From Desmodesmus armatus (Eukaryota; Chlorophyta; Chlorophyceae; Sphaeropleales; Scenedesmaceae), in NCBI GenBank assembly GCA_007449985.2, contig VIIQ02000834.1, positions 21,866 to 85,865 of the forward strand: DNA of 64,000 nt. Reading direction: 5' to 3'. The notes under the pieces are model-generated. The model was not told the origin of the DNA, made no database searches, and saw only the letters and a list, made by a program, of their open reading frames with translations. This document shows, one piece after another, positions 48,739-61,500 of this stretch. Position 1 is the stretch's first letter; each line of letters begins with the position of its first letter. Made by a program: the position numbers and the translations under genes.

Positions 48739-49532
48739 GGCAACAGCTTATGCTCTGGTGAAATAACCAAGGTTGCAAACATGTGTTGATCAAGGCAAGG
48801 CCTCGTGATCAAGCACTACAGTAGCAGGCAACAGGTGACCCAGCAGTAACCAGATGGCAGCTGAGAGAGAACAGTTTGCTTCAAGGCCTGAGAGAACAGT
48901 TTGCTTCAAGGCCTGCCAGGACATCTGTTTTCGCAACCAAACCTACGGATCAATGGATACCCTGTTGATCGGGGGAGCGAGGAGCTGCCCGCATGTCAAA
49001 TTGAGTACGTTTGATGACAAATTCCACAGCATGTCAATTGTCTTTGTTTACGTCTGAAAGTAGCATCACAGCCCTTAAAGTAAAATGCTTCTTTGAACGG
49101 TGTCGAAATCCAGTGCCTTGCATGGCTTGCGCAGGTCGATGGCGGGAATGCCGGCCCGTCATGACATACACAGCAGCATACCAGCCACACGAGGAATGAA
49201 TTTACGCAAGCCTCAAGTTGAATTTACCAATGTGATGGTCGACTGCAACGGCATGTTGCCACTCTTCTGCTGCTGTCCACAGGGGCACTAAAAAGCACAC
49301 AGAGCCACTGATATACAGTAAACTGCGCAACATCACTCAGATTCAGCCTCATGCCTTCATAAATGGAACCATGTGCACCACAACTACCTGCTACAAACAC
49401 CAGTCAGCTACACCACACTCCACACTCCACAATATGCCACAATCTGGTGGGCAATCACTAAGTGTGAGTCCCGGACAACAGCATAAATACTATGCACTTC
49501 CTGTGCACCAACCGGATCAGCCCTGGTGTGAC
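48739..49532. other. Hydrolase upstream region
   Basis: Contains the probable promoter of the hydrolase gene and the 3' flank of the LRR copy (both minus). A 24-base direct repeat, GAGAACAGTTTGCTTCAAGG, occurs at 48867 and 48891. No gene seen. Confidence 0.5.
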
Positions 49533-50580
49533 TCAGCAGGTCAGGCAAGCATCTCGCGCAGCCTTCAGCTGCTGCTGCTGGGCTTGGCTGCGAGCTGCAT
49601 GCGCAGGGGTGGCGTTCTCCAACTGCAGCTGCTCATTGGCCTCCCTCAGCCTCCTGAGCCGGGCTGGCATGCACACTGGGCTGCGATCACAAAGGTCCTC
49701 TAGTTGCTGCTGCACCGAGCCCTGCAGCAGCAACGGGCACAAGTATGAACCAACAGTGTGTGCGAGGGCGGCAACAGCGTAAAGCAATTCGCAGCAATGA
49801 AAGATATGTGGCTGGTGAACATGCTGATGGTCAACATGCTGCAGGCCTTGTTGATTGAGAAGTGTGTGTGGGGAGCGATGTCCAGGCAGGCGGCAGGCAA
49901 TGTCAGCAAGGTGCTGTTGTAGAACGGTCCTACAGCCCAGCAGTGTGCCTGTACCCTGCCTGCCAAAAAATTCCACACATTGCAACAAGACTGCGAAGAT
50001 GCACCCCTTTGTCCATGCGGCACTCACCTTGTGAGAGTCCCCGTCCAACAGCAGAGTTCCATGATCACTTATGGCATGAGAAAGTCCGCAGTCGTAGAAG
50101 TACAATGACCCAAGGTCAAGGTCTGACAGCTGTTCCAGCCCCACATCCGTGAAACCAGGAGAGGTATCCAGGCACAGGTAGTTCAATTGCGTAAGCTGTC
50201 CCAACACAGACACCGCTGCATCCCCAAAAGCTGCACCGCCCACCAAAAGGCTGGTGCAGCTGCGCGGCAGCTCCAGCAGCGCACAAAGGTCTGCACCTGC
50301 ATTGGCATTAGAAAAAGCAATGGCGTTGATGGGAGTTGCGGGCCTGCTACTCTTCCCGCACATGCACTGATCAGTCCAAGACTACCAAGTGCAAGGCAAA
50401 GGCAAGCTACGCAGCAACTCAATCGCGCCAAACAGGCTGCACAGCAGTGCAGGGGAGCCCTGTGGCACACAATCAATAACCTCACCTGGCTTGACAGTGA
50501 GCGCAATGTCCAGCCATTGCAGCCCAGTACAGCAGCTGGCGATTTGGGTGATTTCAGCTCCGTCGATGCACCACTCATGT
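49533..50580 (-). pseudogene. 5'-truncated inverted copy of the F-box/LRR gene
   Basis: Three segments correspond to the end of exon 1 (50486 to about 50580), exon 2 (50028-50296, the same 269-base length) and exon 3 (49533-49721) of the gene at 37878-42172. Shared motifs: CIDGAEITQIASCC, GGAAFGDAAVSVLGQLTQLNYL, SPGFTDVGLEQLSDLDL and GSVQQQLEDLCD. Splice sites are conserved and frames open, but homology stops near 50580, with no F-box or most LRRs and no start codon in frame. Its second intron (50027-49722) is about 300 bases and lacks the MITE. It may be a dead fragment or the 3' part of a chimeric gene. Confidence 0.82.
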
Positions 50581-50999
50581 GCAGTGGAGCGTTGACGACA
50601 GTTGACTGATTTGACAGCTTTGTGTTTTGTATCGAGAGCCGTCTAGTGCCGAGCCTCCGAATTGGTCCAACCCAAAGTCACATTGCCACAAAGGGTTTTT
50701 TGGGGGGGAGGTTGTTACAAGTAGATACTTTCACCCGCAAAGCGGTACTCTCTACACTTGATCGACTGGGTAAGCCAAAGACGCACACCTGAACCGAGGG
50801 AACCTGCAAAGACACGTCAGACAAGACCAGCCCCCAAAAAAAACACACACAGACATTTTTTATTTTCCTCCACGGAGGTTTTACCCGGCATCCATTCGGA
50901 GGGTTGTCCATCTCGTGCACTTAGAAAGTACGCCTGGGGATTTAGGGTTAGTTTTCATCCCCACAAGGTGAGGTGTGCTGCTGCTGTGCATGGCGAGCT
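50581..50999. other. Left flank of the KDZ element
   Basis: No gene seen. 50968-50998 (GGTGAGGTGTGCTGCTGCTG and GCATG) matches 23191-23221 in an H3 intron. TTTAGGGTTAG occurs once at 50941. Confidence 0.5.
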
Positions 51000-51073
51000 C
51001 AGCTAAGTCTCATGGTAACCAGTGCCAGTATAGGGTAGGGTAGCATACCCATATATGGGAGGGTAGCGTACCA
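51000..51073 (+). repeat. Left terminal inverted repeat
   Basis: Starts CAGCTAAGTCTCATGGTAAC, then TAGGGTAGGGTAG and a CCCATATATGGG palindrome, ending GCGTACC. It is inverted relative to 63926-63998, with one 1-base indel and about three substitutions. Confidence 0.92.
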
Positions 51074-51601
51074 GTATTGGGTAGGTTCACAGCATAGTCA
51101 CATACCGTACAAATGAGCTAGGTTTGACTCAAGATCGGCTGACAACGTTGACGATATTTGCATCGGATGCGTCAAGCAGTGCACAAGGCATCCCCCCCAC
51201 CCCCTGATGGGTGTGCCTGCAGCTCCGGCCCCACTGCACCCCACCCCCCTACAAGAAGAACTACCATCTACAACTACTCAGTTGTGAAGGGTAAGTGCTC
51301 TTGTTCCTGCACCAGAGTGATGGCAGTCCGGCCACCATATGTGTGCATCGCTGCTGGTCAATGACAGTCTGGCCGTGCAGTGTCAGTGGCACGACTTGTC
51401 AGCCTAAATTAAATAAAAAAGCGTGAAAGAGCATTTCAACCAGTCAAGCTTCGGAATGTGCGAGCTGTCTGGCCCTCAAGTCAAACAGCTGTTCAAATGC
51501 ACTTCGAAAAGCTATGTGACAAACGTGACTTGTTCCCAAGCCTGCTGGCGCATCCTGTTCTTCATTCTTGGACCTGTTTTTGGCTCCTATGTTGGGTTAT
51601 A

Positions 51602-54444
51602 ATGACGGCATCCAATATCGCATCAAAAGCTCGGGCTGCTCTCCTCAAGCGTGCTAATAAATGCGTGCAGGCATTCAAAGAAGGTGACGCTACAATTGTT
51701 TTGCACATACCAGGGCACGCGCAGGGCCAGATCATCTGTGTTCAACAGGGCGTGACAGCACAGCAATGCTTGGGAGCTCTGAAAGCTGTGCAGGCAGGCT
51801 ACATCGAGTCCCGCAAGAAGCCTGACCCCAGGCTAGAGAAACTCATTGGCCTCGTTCAGGAGCAAGTGGCTGCTGAAGAAGCAGTAGCAGGTAGGCATGA
51901 TCAGCGGTCGTGATCACATCATGATCAGTCCATCATCACAAGGGACACCAGCCTTAGGAAAGGTACTATGTGCTCTGGATTATGAGACCATATGATAGAT
52001 TCTTATACCTTGGTTTGTCGTGCTGGCTACCCTTTGACTGAATGTACCACTCTATTGTGATATGCAGGCTTCCGAGATGCACGCAGGGCCAGAGGTGAGG
52101 TGCTTGCTTCTTGCCTTGTGAGTAGAACCTGCATACATTCTGCTGCCAACCCTCCTTTTGGCTCGTGTTGTCACAGGCCGCCGTTCCAGGGGAGACAGTA
52201 TGTCAGATGATGATGGCGCAGAGCAAAGCGACGACATGGCAGATGAGTCTGATCTGCTGCAGGATGACAGTGTTGAGCAGGACCCTGCTCAAGAGGCTGA
52301 TGAGGAGCTTGCCACAGCAGCAGCAGCAGCAGCAGCAGCAGCTGCTGCTGCTGCTGCTGCGTCAGAAGCAGCCGCCATCCAAGAGGCTGAGCAGTGGGTA
52401 GAAGGTGGGCACCAAGCTGGTGTGTTGCTAGGTCGCTGACTGCCATCCCTTACCTCAGTGCTTGGTAATTCCATGAGCGGGCATGCAGGAGGTTGCACCT
52501 TTAGCAAACGACATCTATCTTCTGTCTGCAGAGAATGCGGTGGACATCCGGGATGCTGTTGCTCGCAAGCTGAGGGAGTCCGGCACCACCATCCTCACCT
52601 TTGATGACATCCTTGACCACGTGGCAACATACACAGACATGCCCTTGGACCTGCTGCCGTATGAGCCCTTCAAGCCTTACACCGCAGTAGTCAAGGATGC
52701 ATTGGATGGTTACTTCACAGGCAAGTTGCCATACACACGGCTGTGCGTCAAGTGCAACTGCAGGCAGCTCATGCTCAAGAGTGACTGACCTCTAACCAAC
52801 TCCATGGGCAGCTTGTGACATGACATCAGTGCATTGCAACATCCAGCTCTCAGCGATGTGGATGGGCCCTTGTCGCCCTGCAACATGTGCAGCAACTGAG
52901 AACAGCAGGGGGAACCGTGTCGAACGCCAAGGCTGGACACTCCAACAGCACCTTGCAACGTTGCTGCCTCTTGTGTGATGCGCAGGCCGTGACGCTGATA
53001 TCAGCAGTGCTGTGGCTGAGGTTGTCGCATTGGAAGTTGAGCCCATGGAGGCGCGGGAGGTGTATGTGATGGTCGAGAATGCCACAGGCATGTACAACGG
53101 CCGACTTGCTCGTGTCTTCAGGCGTGCAGTGAGAAAGTCTCTGGCGGAGTGCAGGGCAGCAGGTGGGTCGATGCAACTGTCATCTGGCAGGTCCATTCCT
53201 GGTGCTGCCATGCTGCTGTCCGCACCCACTGGCCACTGGGGGCAGTCAGCTGCAGGGACAAGCTGTTGTTGTTGGGCACGTTGCACGTAAAAGCGAGCTT
53301 GCCGTTCATTCGACTGCACTTGGAGTGCAGCCTCACTCCGCAGCGTGTGCGATGCCAATGCATATTCAGAGAACCTCAACCCTGACGCTGTTGCGGTGCG
53401 GGTCTAATGTCTGCAGGCATCATTGACAGAGAGCAGCCACAAGAACCTCGTGCCCCAGACACACATGGTGCTCAGCAGGAGCAGCAGCACCAGCAGCAGC
53501 AGGACGCAGCTACAGCCTTCAGTTTGGCAAAATCTGGGCCACTGGTGTCTGATGACCCACCGCCAGCAGCTGAGGCGGAGGTGTTGGAGGGTGTAGCTGC
53601 GGCCACAGCAGGCAAGCCTGGCGCAGGCTCCAGCACCAGCAAAGCCACAGCTGCAGCTTCAAAACAAACCAACGCCAGCAGGCCGCATCGTGCAGCAGCA
53701 AGGGCGAACGTTGCCGCAGCCACGTTTGCAGCAGCAGGTGATGATGACGAGGAGGAGGCTGCCCCACCCCCCACACAGAAGACTCGCAAACGCAAGGCAG
53801 CACTGCCAGCAGACATGCCAGATGCGCGTAGTGACTGGCAGAAGCAGATGGTTAAGGCACTGGGACTGCGTGGAAAGGACAAGGTAAGATGGACATGTGG
53901 AATGACAACACTGTGTCCAAGGCAGTGTCACTTCTATTGTTGTCAGTTTCCAGCTGTTGTCTTGGTGTGGTGAGCATGCAAAAGCAAGCTGGGTGGCATT
54001 CCCAACAGCCGTCACCAACCTGGCTTCATGACCTATACTACATCAGGCAGTCAGGGCCTTCTGGTGGGCAGAAACGACAGGGACTGTTGGTGTTTTGCGC
54101 ACTGTGGCACCCTTGGGGACTACCAGTTGGGTGGCGCCTCCCTACCCAAAAAAGTGCTAGCTTCAGTATGGTCACGTGTGCGCTTACAGCTGCTGGCGTG
54201 TTGCTGCCTTTCAATTGCAATGCACCTACAGAGTGCAGCCAGCATGGAGCTGGTGCAGGAGCTGGACAGAAGGGTGTCTCAGACAAGGGAGGCTGCCGCC
54301 CTGCAGGAGCTGAAGGAGGACTTGGAGTTTGCCAACAGCCTTGCTGTTGGGGGGTTGATCGTCAGTGCTGCAGCCAGCACCACACGCAGGCTGTTGGCTG
54401 CCTTCTCGATCATGGGCACCTACGGTATCATCAACAAGCCTTGA
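51602..54444 (+). CDS. Ala/Gln-rich acidic-basic protein, possible element-encoded accessory factor
   Basis: Exons 51602-51890, 52068-52094, 52177-52404, 52532-52720, 52986-53162, 53417-53883 and 54232-54444 give 1590 nt, 529 aa, in phase; the last acceptor could instead be 54189. Intron 4 begins with GC (CACAG|GCAAGT). The start MTASNIASKARAALLKR is basic. Next come an acidic region (MSDDDGAEQSDDMADESD) and a ~17-Ala tract from a (GCA)n(GCT)n palindrome (52317-52360). Two short helical modules follow: IRDAVARKLRESG with ILTFDDILDHV, and DADISSAVAEVVALEVEP with REVYVMVENATGMYNG. The end is Ala-rich with a nuclear-localisation-like KTRKRKAALP and a C-terminal helix (MELVQELDRRVSQTREAAAL). The first module loosely resembles DEK_C-type DNA-binding helices; this is weak. 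Function unknown. It lies inside the candidate transposon, convergent with the transposase. Confidence 0.7.
52317..52360 (+). repeat. CAG/CTG inverted triplet repeat in coding exon
   Basis: About eight GCA triplets are followed directly by about six GCT triplets, a near-perfect hairpin. Both halves encode Ala. Confidence 0.9.
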
Positions 54445-55985
54445 ATTATGCAGTTTAGTCGTGGCAGCGGTTGTGAGCAGTGCCTGGTCAGAGCAGTCTG
54501 TGTTGTGTAGCCACACGCTATCACCAGCTACTGCACCACCAGGGCTTTAGCAGCCAAGCAGCAGCCAGCAGCCATCATACATGAGCTGTTGGGAATGGAG
54601 GGGCACATTGTTTTGTATGGATGCTAGTGGGCTGATCTGACTAGGGGTGGCAATGGCATGGCAACCACAGTGCACACTGTAAACTCCTTGTTTACAGCGC
54701 GATGTATCTTGCAGTGTGCTTGTTTTTTGCCCCGCCCTGCCAACATTTGGAAGTTGTGGAGCTGAGTTGCTGCTTTGAACAAGATGGGTTTGTTTCAGTT
54801 CCCCCATGAGCCTCTGGCTCCCTTGTGGGTTGCTCAGCTGAGCCAATTTCTGTAACTGTTGTTGCATCCCTATGAAACCTGTGGTGTGCTGGAAGGGAGG
54901 GGGGGCATGTTTGCAGCATGCAAGGGAGTCGTACTACTGCTAGCAGCACACTTTTGTCCAGGGTGGGGCAGCTTGCCGCAGACTTCTATCTGGCACATGC
55001 TCAGGTGTACATGATGAACTCTTGTACCCCTGGCCAATCCGCATAGCTGACAACAGGTATGCCAGCTTTGACCTTGCAGCTGGTGTGCACGGCCTCCAGC
55101 ATGGTTGCTGCTTGGGGAAGTGCAACCATTGCAGTGGCACAGATATGTACTGTTAGTATTACCAGTGATGCAGGCTCCCATGACTTGTTGTTGCCACACT
55201 GATGGATGTGGTGTCAAGGGCTTGATGGCAGCACATTTGTGGTGGTTGTGGGTGTGTCAGCTACTGCAGCCCGCGAGTACAAGCACGCTATGACAACATG
55301 CAAGTGCTGGTAATGATGCCGCCCCAGCACAACCTTGCTTTGTGAGAGCAGCACAACACAGGTTTCCGAACAGACCGACTAGCGTTGTGACAGCTGATGG
55401 GAGGGGGAGCAACCAACCCAAAAACAGCTTGACAGCAGGACAGGACGGGGTTGAAACCTTCCTCAAGCTTCAAATAAGATATTTGTAGACTACTTGGGCG
55501 CCATAGAAGCAGTTCATGTACTGCTGTACAGCGTGATCAAGGGTGACCCTCAGCAAAACTGCCGAAGCGCGGCATGAAAGACTAAAATCGAACACAAGGC
55601 GCCTTCAAAAGCTAAATCTCATATACATGCATGGCGCAAATGTGCCTCTGCCATCAGCCTTGGCAGCATTGAGGGACATCTGAGAGATCTCCATCAAAAC
55701 CGCTTGCACTTTGTCATTATAAGGAACTCGCGTCCACTAGAGCGTGTGTCAAAGTGTGTCAAAGTTCTAGGCTAGTTGGTGCTCCCTTCTCACCACACAT
55801 CGCAGAAACCCAGCATCGCAAGGAGGGTTTGACTGACAAAGAATACACGCTAAACGGTTTGTGCAGCCTTTCTGTATGATGGATTTTACCTGTGTGAGAA
55901 CTCAGAGCAGTCAAGGACAACATGTGCAGCAGTACCACCAGGTACTGGCAAGTACTGTACTGGTACACATGCATAAGCTGATGCT
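54445..55985. other. Internal spacer of the element
   Basis: No gene defended. Contains the second dispersed-repeat copy at about 54790-54860. Several short open frames lack recognisable motifs. Confidence 0.5.
54790..54860 (-). repeat. Dispersed repeat, copy 2
   Basis: Inverted match to 405-470 (CCCCCATGAGCCTCTGGCTC, GGGTTGCTCAG, CTGAGCCAA). It is inside the candidate KDZ element, whereas copy 1 is in an intron 54 kb away. Confidence 0.7.
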
Positions 55986-55989
55986 GCCC

Positions 55990-56910
55990 ATACAAGGAGC
56001 TCTTGCTCGATGCAGTTGTGGTGTCCCTTGACATGCATAGTTTGTTGGCAATCAGCAGAAGGCTGCTGCACCAGCTGGTTATGTCGTCTTCAGTGCAACT
56101 GCCTTGACCATTGTGTTGGGGTCGCCCACACTTACTGTGATGGGAATGCAAGGGGCTACAGCTCCCGGTCGCTGCATTTTTGTTGTTCCTGGGCATGAAT
56201 AAGTTGATAGCAACCAGTGACAAAGGTTGCAGCATGAGCTGCCTGCATGTTTTCCAGTGCAACTGCCTTGACCATCGTGTTGGGGTTGCCAACAGTTGCT
56301 GTGACAGATAAAACGGGGCGCAAGGGGCTGCAGCTCTCGGTCGCTGTGTTTTTGTTGTCCCTAGGCATGCATAAGATGAAGGTAACCAGTGACAAAGGCT
56401 GCAGCACGAGCTGCCTGCATGTTTTCCAGTGCAATTGTCTTGACCATTGTGTTGGAGTCACTAACATTACTGTGACAGGTTTAAGGGGTGCAAGGGGCTG
56501 CAGCTCTCGGTCACTTCTTTTTTGTTGTTTCAGGGCATGCATAAGTTGATAGCAACCAGTGACAAAGGTTGCAGCATGAGCGGCCTGCATGTTTTCCAGT
56601 GCAACTGCCTTGACCATCGTGTTGGGTTTCAACAGTTGCTGTGACAGATAGTAGGGGGCGCAAGGGGCTGCAGCTCTCAGTCGCTGTGGTTTTGTTGTCC
56701 CTGGGCATGCATATGATGAAGGCAACCAGCGACAAAGGCTGCAGCATGAGCTGCCTGCATGTTTTCCAGTGCAAACGCCTGAACCTTGTGTATGGGTTGC
56801 CAACAGCTACTGTGATAGATGGTGGGGGCGCAAAGGATCGCGGCTCTTGCTTGCTGCATGTTTCTGTGTCCCTCAAGCTTGCACAAGTTGACAGCAATCA
56901 TCCACAACAA
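55990..56910 (+). repeat. ~170-bp tandem array, about 5 units
   Basis: The marker GCCTGCATGTTTTCCAGTGC occurs at 56241, 56413, 56583 and 56753 (spacings 172, 170, 170), with a diverged unit near 56070. Each unit also has CTTGACCATYGTGTTGGGGT and GCAAGGGGCTGCAGCTCTCG. Minus-strand open frames cross the array but look like repeat artefacts. Confidence 0.93.
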
Positions 56911-58591
56911 CAGCAGCACAGTTTGTCCATGAGTGTGTCAGTGAAAACCATCCCTTGGCTGGAGCTTTCACCATGTTGCTTGCCACAACTCTTCACAGTG
57001 TGCGTGCGGCAGGTTTGGCAGACGCTGGCGGCAGTCTTGCCATCCCACAACATGCAGTAGTCGATGCATTTTGCTGCTGCTTATGAGAGTTGTTGCATAA
57101 GCTCGTTGTGCGGCTTCAGTACCTGTGTCTGCTGCTGGTGCCACCAGTGGATGGCTTGACCAGGGCTGATGGGTGTACATCTCAGTCATAGCAGGTGCAT
57201 GGCAGGTTACAACAGCCTCAGCCTGACACTTGGCATGGCACCAAGACCATGCAAGCGTGGTGGGAAACACTCACAAGGGTTGCACATGCGCACTGCGTAG
57301 TATCAATCATTGCAAGGCCACTATCACAATGTCATCACAGCGCTGTTCCGTTGTCAGTGGGAGGCCGCATTCAAGGTGACCCTGACTGCACACAAGAACC
57401 AAGACGCATACTGTGTTATGGGCATGAGTATTGTTGCTGCGGCAGTTGGCATATGTCAACTTCCAGGCAATGCGCTGTACCTGTGCGTTACGTCACCATA
57501 CACTGGAAGTTGGCCTGGGTGGCAGCACAAGTGCAGTGTGACAAGTGGGTGGGTCCTGGCATGAGGCCAATGCCCTTGTGCACTCACTTGCAGTGTGTGC
57601 AGCGGATGTGCGGGAGGTTCGAAGGTGTTTCCCTTGTTTGCTTGCCGTGCGCGCTACCCTGTGGGGATGGAGTAGATGTGCCTTTCAAAGGTGTCACCTG
57701 AATCAAGCAACAGCAGCCTGCTGATAGAGTCTGCTCAGCAGCCTATCCTAGATTTGGCTGCTAGGACAGACCAGCTTTCAGTGCGATCTAGTCACTGGTG
57801 ACACACACAACAACCAGGCGTGCAGCGTCGTGGTTGTATGGCATGGCTCAATGCAGGCACTGACTGCACTGACTGCAAGTTCAGGTGCTCATGCCAACCC
57901 CAGCAGTCACCATGCGATTGCCACAAACCAGCAGCCCGGGCGGTAGTGCTATGCTTGCCTGCAATGCTTTCAACATCAGTGCTTGCCTCGCCAGCTCAAC
58001 AATGAGTTGCAGCAGCCATTTGTAGATCCAGTCTTTTGGCTGTCTAAGGATGTCTAGTTTGAGACCATGCAAACCTGGTGGCCTTCTGTCAGCTTGAAGT
58101 GTGCTGCTTGTGATGATTACGCAATGCTTGTGCCGCTGCTGGCACCCAACATGCCGCTCGCCCTAGTTGGCGGGGAGCCGGCATCAACTGCAGACTGTTG
58201 TTTGGCTACTCAAATGCACACATGGCAGGTCTGGTTGTTTCCACATTGCGCCTGCCGACTTGCAGAACACAAACACTGCCCATGGACAGCTGCCGTAAGG
58301 GGCACGGTCGGGGCATGCTCATCTCTCCTCTCTCCCCTCTCTCTCAGTGTGTGTGTGAATCATGTTGCATTAACAAGGCGCAAGCATTGAACACTCAATT
58401 CAGGTGGCACATGGTGTGAAATCTGAGCTGAGTCTGCCAGGTGTTGCCCTAGTGGCGTCCGCGAGTGTACGAGTTGAGTGGTAGGGGCACAAGTGAAAAA
58501 GACACAGCGCATCAACACCCCAATCACATTCCACCAGATGCAGACAAAGGTGTTGAAAAAACACCCAGCAATGGTCAGTATGTGACCTGCA
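56911..58591. other. Internal spacer of the element
   Basis: No gene defended. Plus-strand open stretches at 57310-57564 and 58067-58390 have no recognised motif. It includes the 3' flank of the transposase gene. Confidence 0.45.
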
Positions 58592-61500
58592 TCACAAGGA
58601 TGCAAAGCGCTGTGCTGCACACTGCCCCATACACTGAAAGCGCTGCGCCCAGCGCAACATGAGTGTGTGCTCAGCACGCAGCTGAGCCAACTCCTCTATC
58701 TGCCCCTGCATGCTCACTGCCACCTTCCAAAGATCAGGCTCAGCAGACAGCTGCTGCTCAATGCTCTCCTCCAGCTCATCAACTGCTACTAGCATGGCTG
58801 CTGCTTGTGCTGCTGCTTGCTGCTGCATGAAGTCAAAGTAAGCAACAGCGCGCGCTCGCTCCATGCGCTGTAGCTGCAGCTCCTCCAGCGTGCGCGCCTC
58901 CTGAGGGAATAAGATGAGGGTACGAGACAGCACAACAGATACAAACGGCAGGGAATAAGATGAGGGTGCGAGACAGCGCAACAGATGCAAACGGGAGGGA
59001 CAACACTTGGAGTGGCAGTGCAGTGACATCATGCACTGGATGGTGTATGCATGGCAATAGTATGTGCCTTGAACGCCCCGCTGCAAACAAGACTTGTCAA
59101 ATCGCGCTTTCAAGCAGTCTTTCGCAAGCGCGCCATTTGTGAGATGCAAGTGGCCGGTCATAGATCAGTGGTTGTGAAGTTCCACCTAAGCTGTTCACTA
59201 CATTCCACAACCCACCACAACCCGCCCCTCCCCCTCGCACCTCAGCGCATGCCTCCCTGAACTGCTCAGCCAACACCGCAGGCACGTTGCCACTCAAGGT
59301 CTGCCTCCAGGGGAAGGTGCCCTTCAGCAGATTGCTGACCACCTGCTCGCCCCAGCTGGCCGGCAACTGCTGTGTGACAGTGCTGGAGGGCAGGTCAAGC
59401 TGTTGCCAACTAGCGATGCTGTCAACAAGCTGCCTGATGCGCTTGCGCTTGCGCTTGGCCCTGTTTTGCTGGCTGCGAGTGAGGTTGCTGGCAGCACCAG
59501 ACTGCTGCCGCTCCTGCATGATGCTGCCCAGCGCCGCGACATCGCGTTCAATGTCGCGCTGGGCCTTGCGCACCTCCTGGTCACGCACTGCTGCTAGCCC
59601 CTGCTTGTACTGGCTGTCATCAGGTGCTAGGGGCTGGTCGTACTGCAGGTCCACCTGCAGCTTTGCCAGCCGCTGCACCAGCTTGTTGGTAAGCTTGTCA
59701 TCCAACGCCCGCGACTGCAGGGCGCGGCTTTCGGCGCTTGGCAAAGCCACTGCAAAGCTGCTGCTGTTAGCTTTCAATGCCTGCAATGCCCGCAGCTCCT
59801 CACTGCAGCGGACATACTCCATCTGCACACCCACAGAAAACAACGGCCCGCTTGCATACGGTAGTGCCTTGCAATACAGTAAAGCATGACCAGCGCGGCT
59901 GCTATGCATTTCACTCCTTTAGCAGTAGACTGCAGGAAGCACACACTTTTGCAACACCAATGATGAAGTGCAATCTGGCAAAAACCCACCAATTGCTTGT
60001 CTTGCAGCGCCATGCTGTCAGTGCCATCAGCAGAGCTGCTCATGCTGGCTGTGGCAGCTGCCATAAGGGCCTTCCCCGGGATGCCCTTGTTGGCTGCGGA
60101 GTCCAGCAAGGTCTTGATCTGCTTGCTTGTCTCCTCTGTCAAACAGCACACCAGGCAGCAACACACACCAGCAAGTGAGCCCAGAGCACACACTGCATGT
60201 TGCAAACTCACCCTTGTCAGACTACATTAAGAGTATCCAAACCAAACCACATAGTAAGTCTGGTCTGCCACAGCAAGGGGCGTGGCTATATCATTAGGGA
60301 TCACCTACGCACTGCTGGCACGCACAAAGGCATACGGGCAGCACCCTGAAACCCTCACTGTACTGTGCTTCCACCGCATCAATGCATTTGCTCACCCAGC
60401 TTCTTGATGCATGCTGCACGCGATGCCACCATGGCGGCAATGAAGCCCTCCAACTTGTCTTCACTCAGGAGCTGGAAGGCAGTGTCCAGTGCTGCCAAGT
60501 AGCGCCGCTTGCCCATGTAGCGGGTCAACTTGGTGACGGCACGCACTGCAGCCCACGTATGCTCGCAATTCTCGCCAACCCGGCGCCCTGAGCCTGAGCA
60601 AGCAAGAAATAAGCGCAAGCAGCGTACATTCACTACAACAAAGGCAAGTGCCCCGTGACGCCACACATAAACATATGCCAGCATGGAAGACAAATACTTA
60701 CTGAAGTCCATTCGCTGAACTACTGCAGTGCCACCCTTTGGCTTCACGTGGAGCCTGCCAAGCCTGCAGCATGCTACTTACCAGACAAGTAGAACCCAGA
60801 GTTGCGCAGGAAGCACTCGCTGCCGTGCCCCCGCCCATGCCACCACGGCACTTTGATGTGAGTGGGCGGTTGTTGCCCAGACATGTGCAGCCGCCAGTGC
60901 GCTGCAAACGTGCACCCTGTGTCCAAGAACAGCACCTGCAGCTCGACTAAGTGCAGCAGGTATGACACCAGCAGGTCAAAGTACAAAAAGCGCTCTGGCG
61001 CCGGCATTGCCAGCATGCACCCCAGGAGAGGCTGCCCATGGGTGCACACGACCCCTGCAACACCACACTCATCGCTGATGCTGTTGTTGACAGACGTTTC
61101 ACGCGCGCACGACAGCCGGGGGTGGCACTGATGCTCGATGTGCGCTTCCAGCTCCAGCTCAGCATCGTCCCCTGCTGCCGCACCAGCTGCAGCAGCAGTG
61201 GGACCCCCAGCCTGCATGCTGACACCGCCGCTGGTGGCGTTGAAAGCGCCGCTGAGGGGAAGTTGGCCGGCAGCATTCAACTCCATCAGCTGCTGGTGTG
61301 GCTGCCCAAAGAACATGTGCTCACTGTCCCGGCTGACTGCGCTGCTCTTGCCAGCTGACTTGTAGCGGTTGGCCTTGACCATCGCATCTGTTGCTGCGGC
61401 GAACAAGAAGGGCTTACCCGTAGCACCAACAGCAGGCAGGGCCACATCCCCTGCATGCACAGATATGCACACAGATATGATCTTCATGACCAACCACAGA

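Noticed and set aside
50935..50955. TTTAGGGTTAG as telomeric sequence
   Set aside because: It occurs once with no tandem array; the nearby TAGGGTAGGG belongs to the terminal inverted repeat.
55759..56803. Overlapping minus-strand open frames with repeated AVALENMQAAHAA-type peptides
   Set aside because: They are translations of the ~170-bp tandem repeat; the period is not a multiple of three in all units and the frames switch.
60705..60755. Extra transposase exon encoding KPKGGTAVVQRMDF
   Set aside because: Exon 60782-61450 joins 60396-60593 directly in phase, giving LSGSGRRVGENCEH, whereas including this segment breaks the frame.
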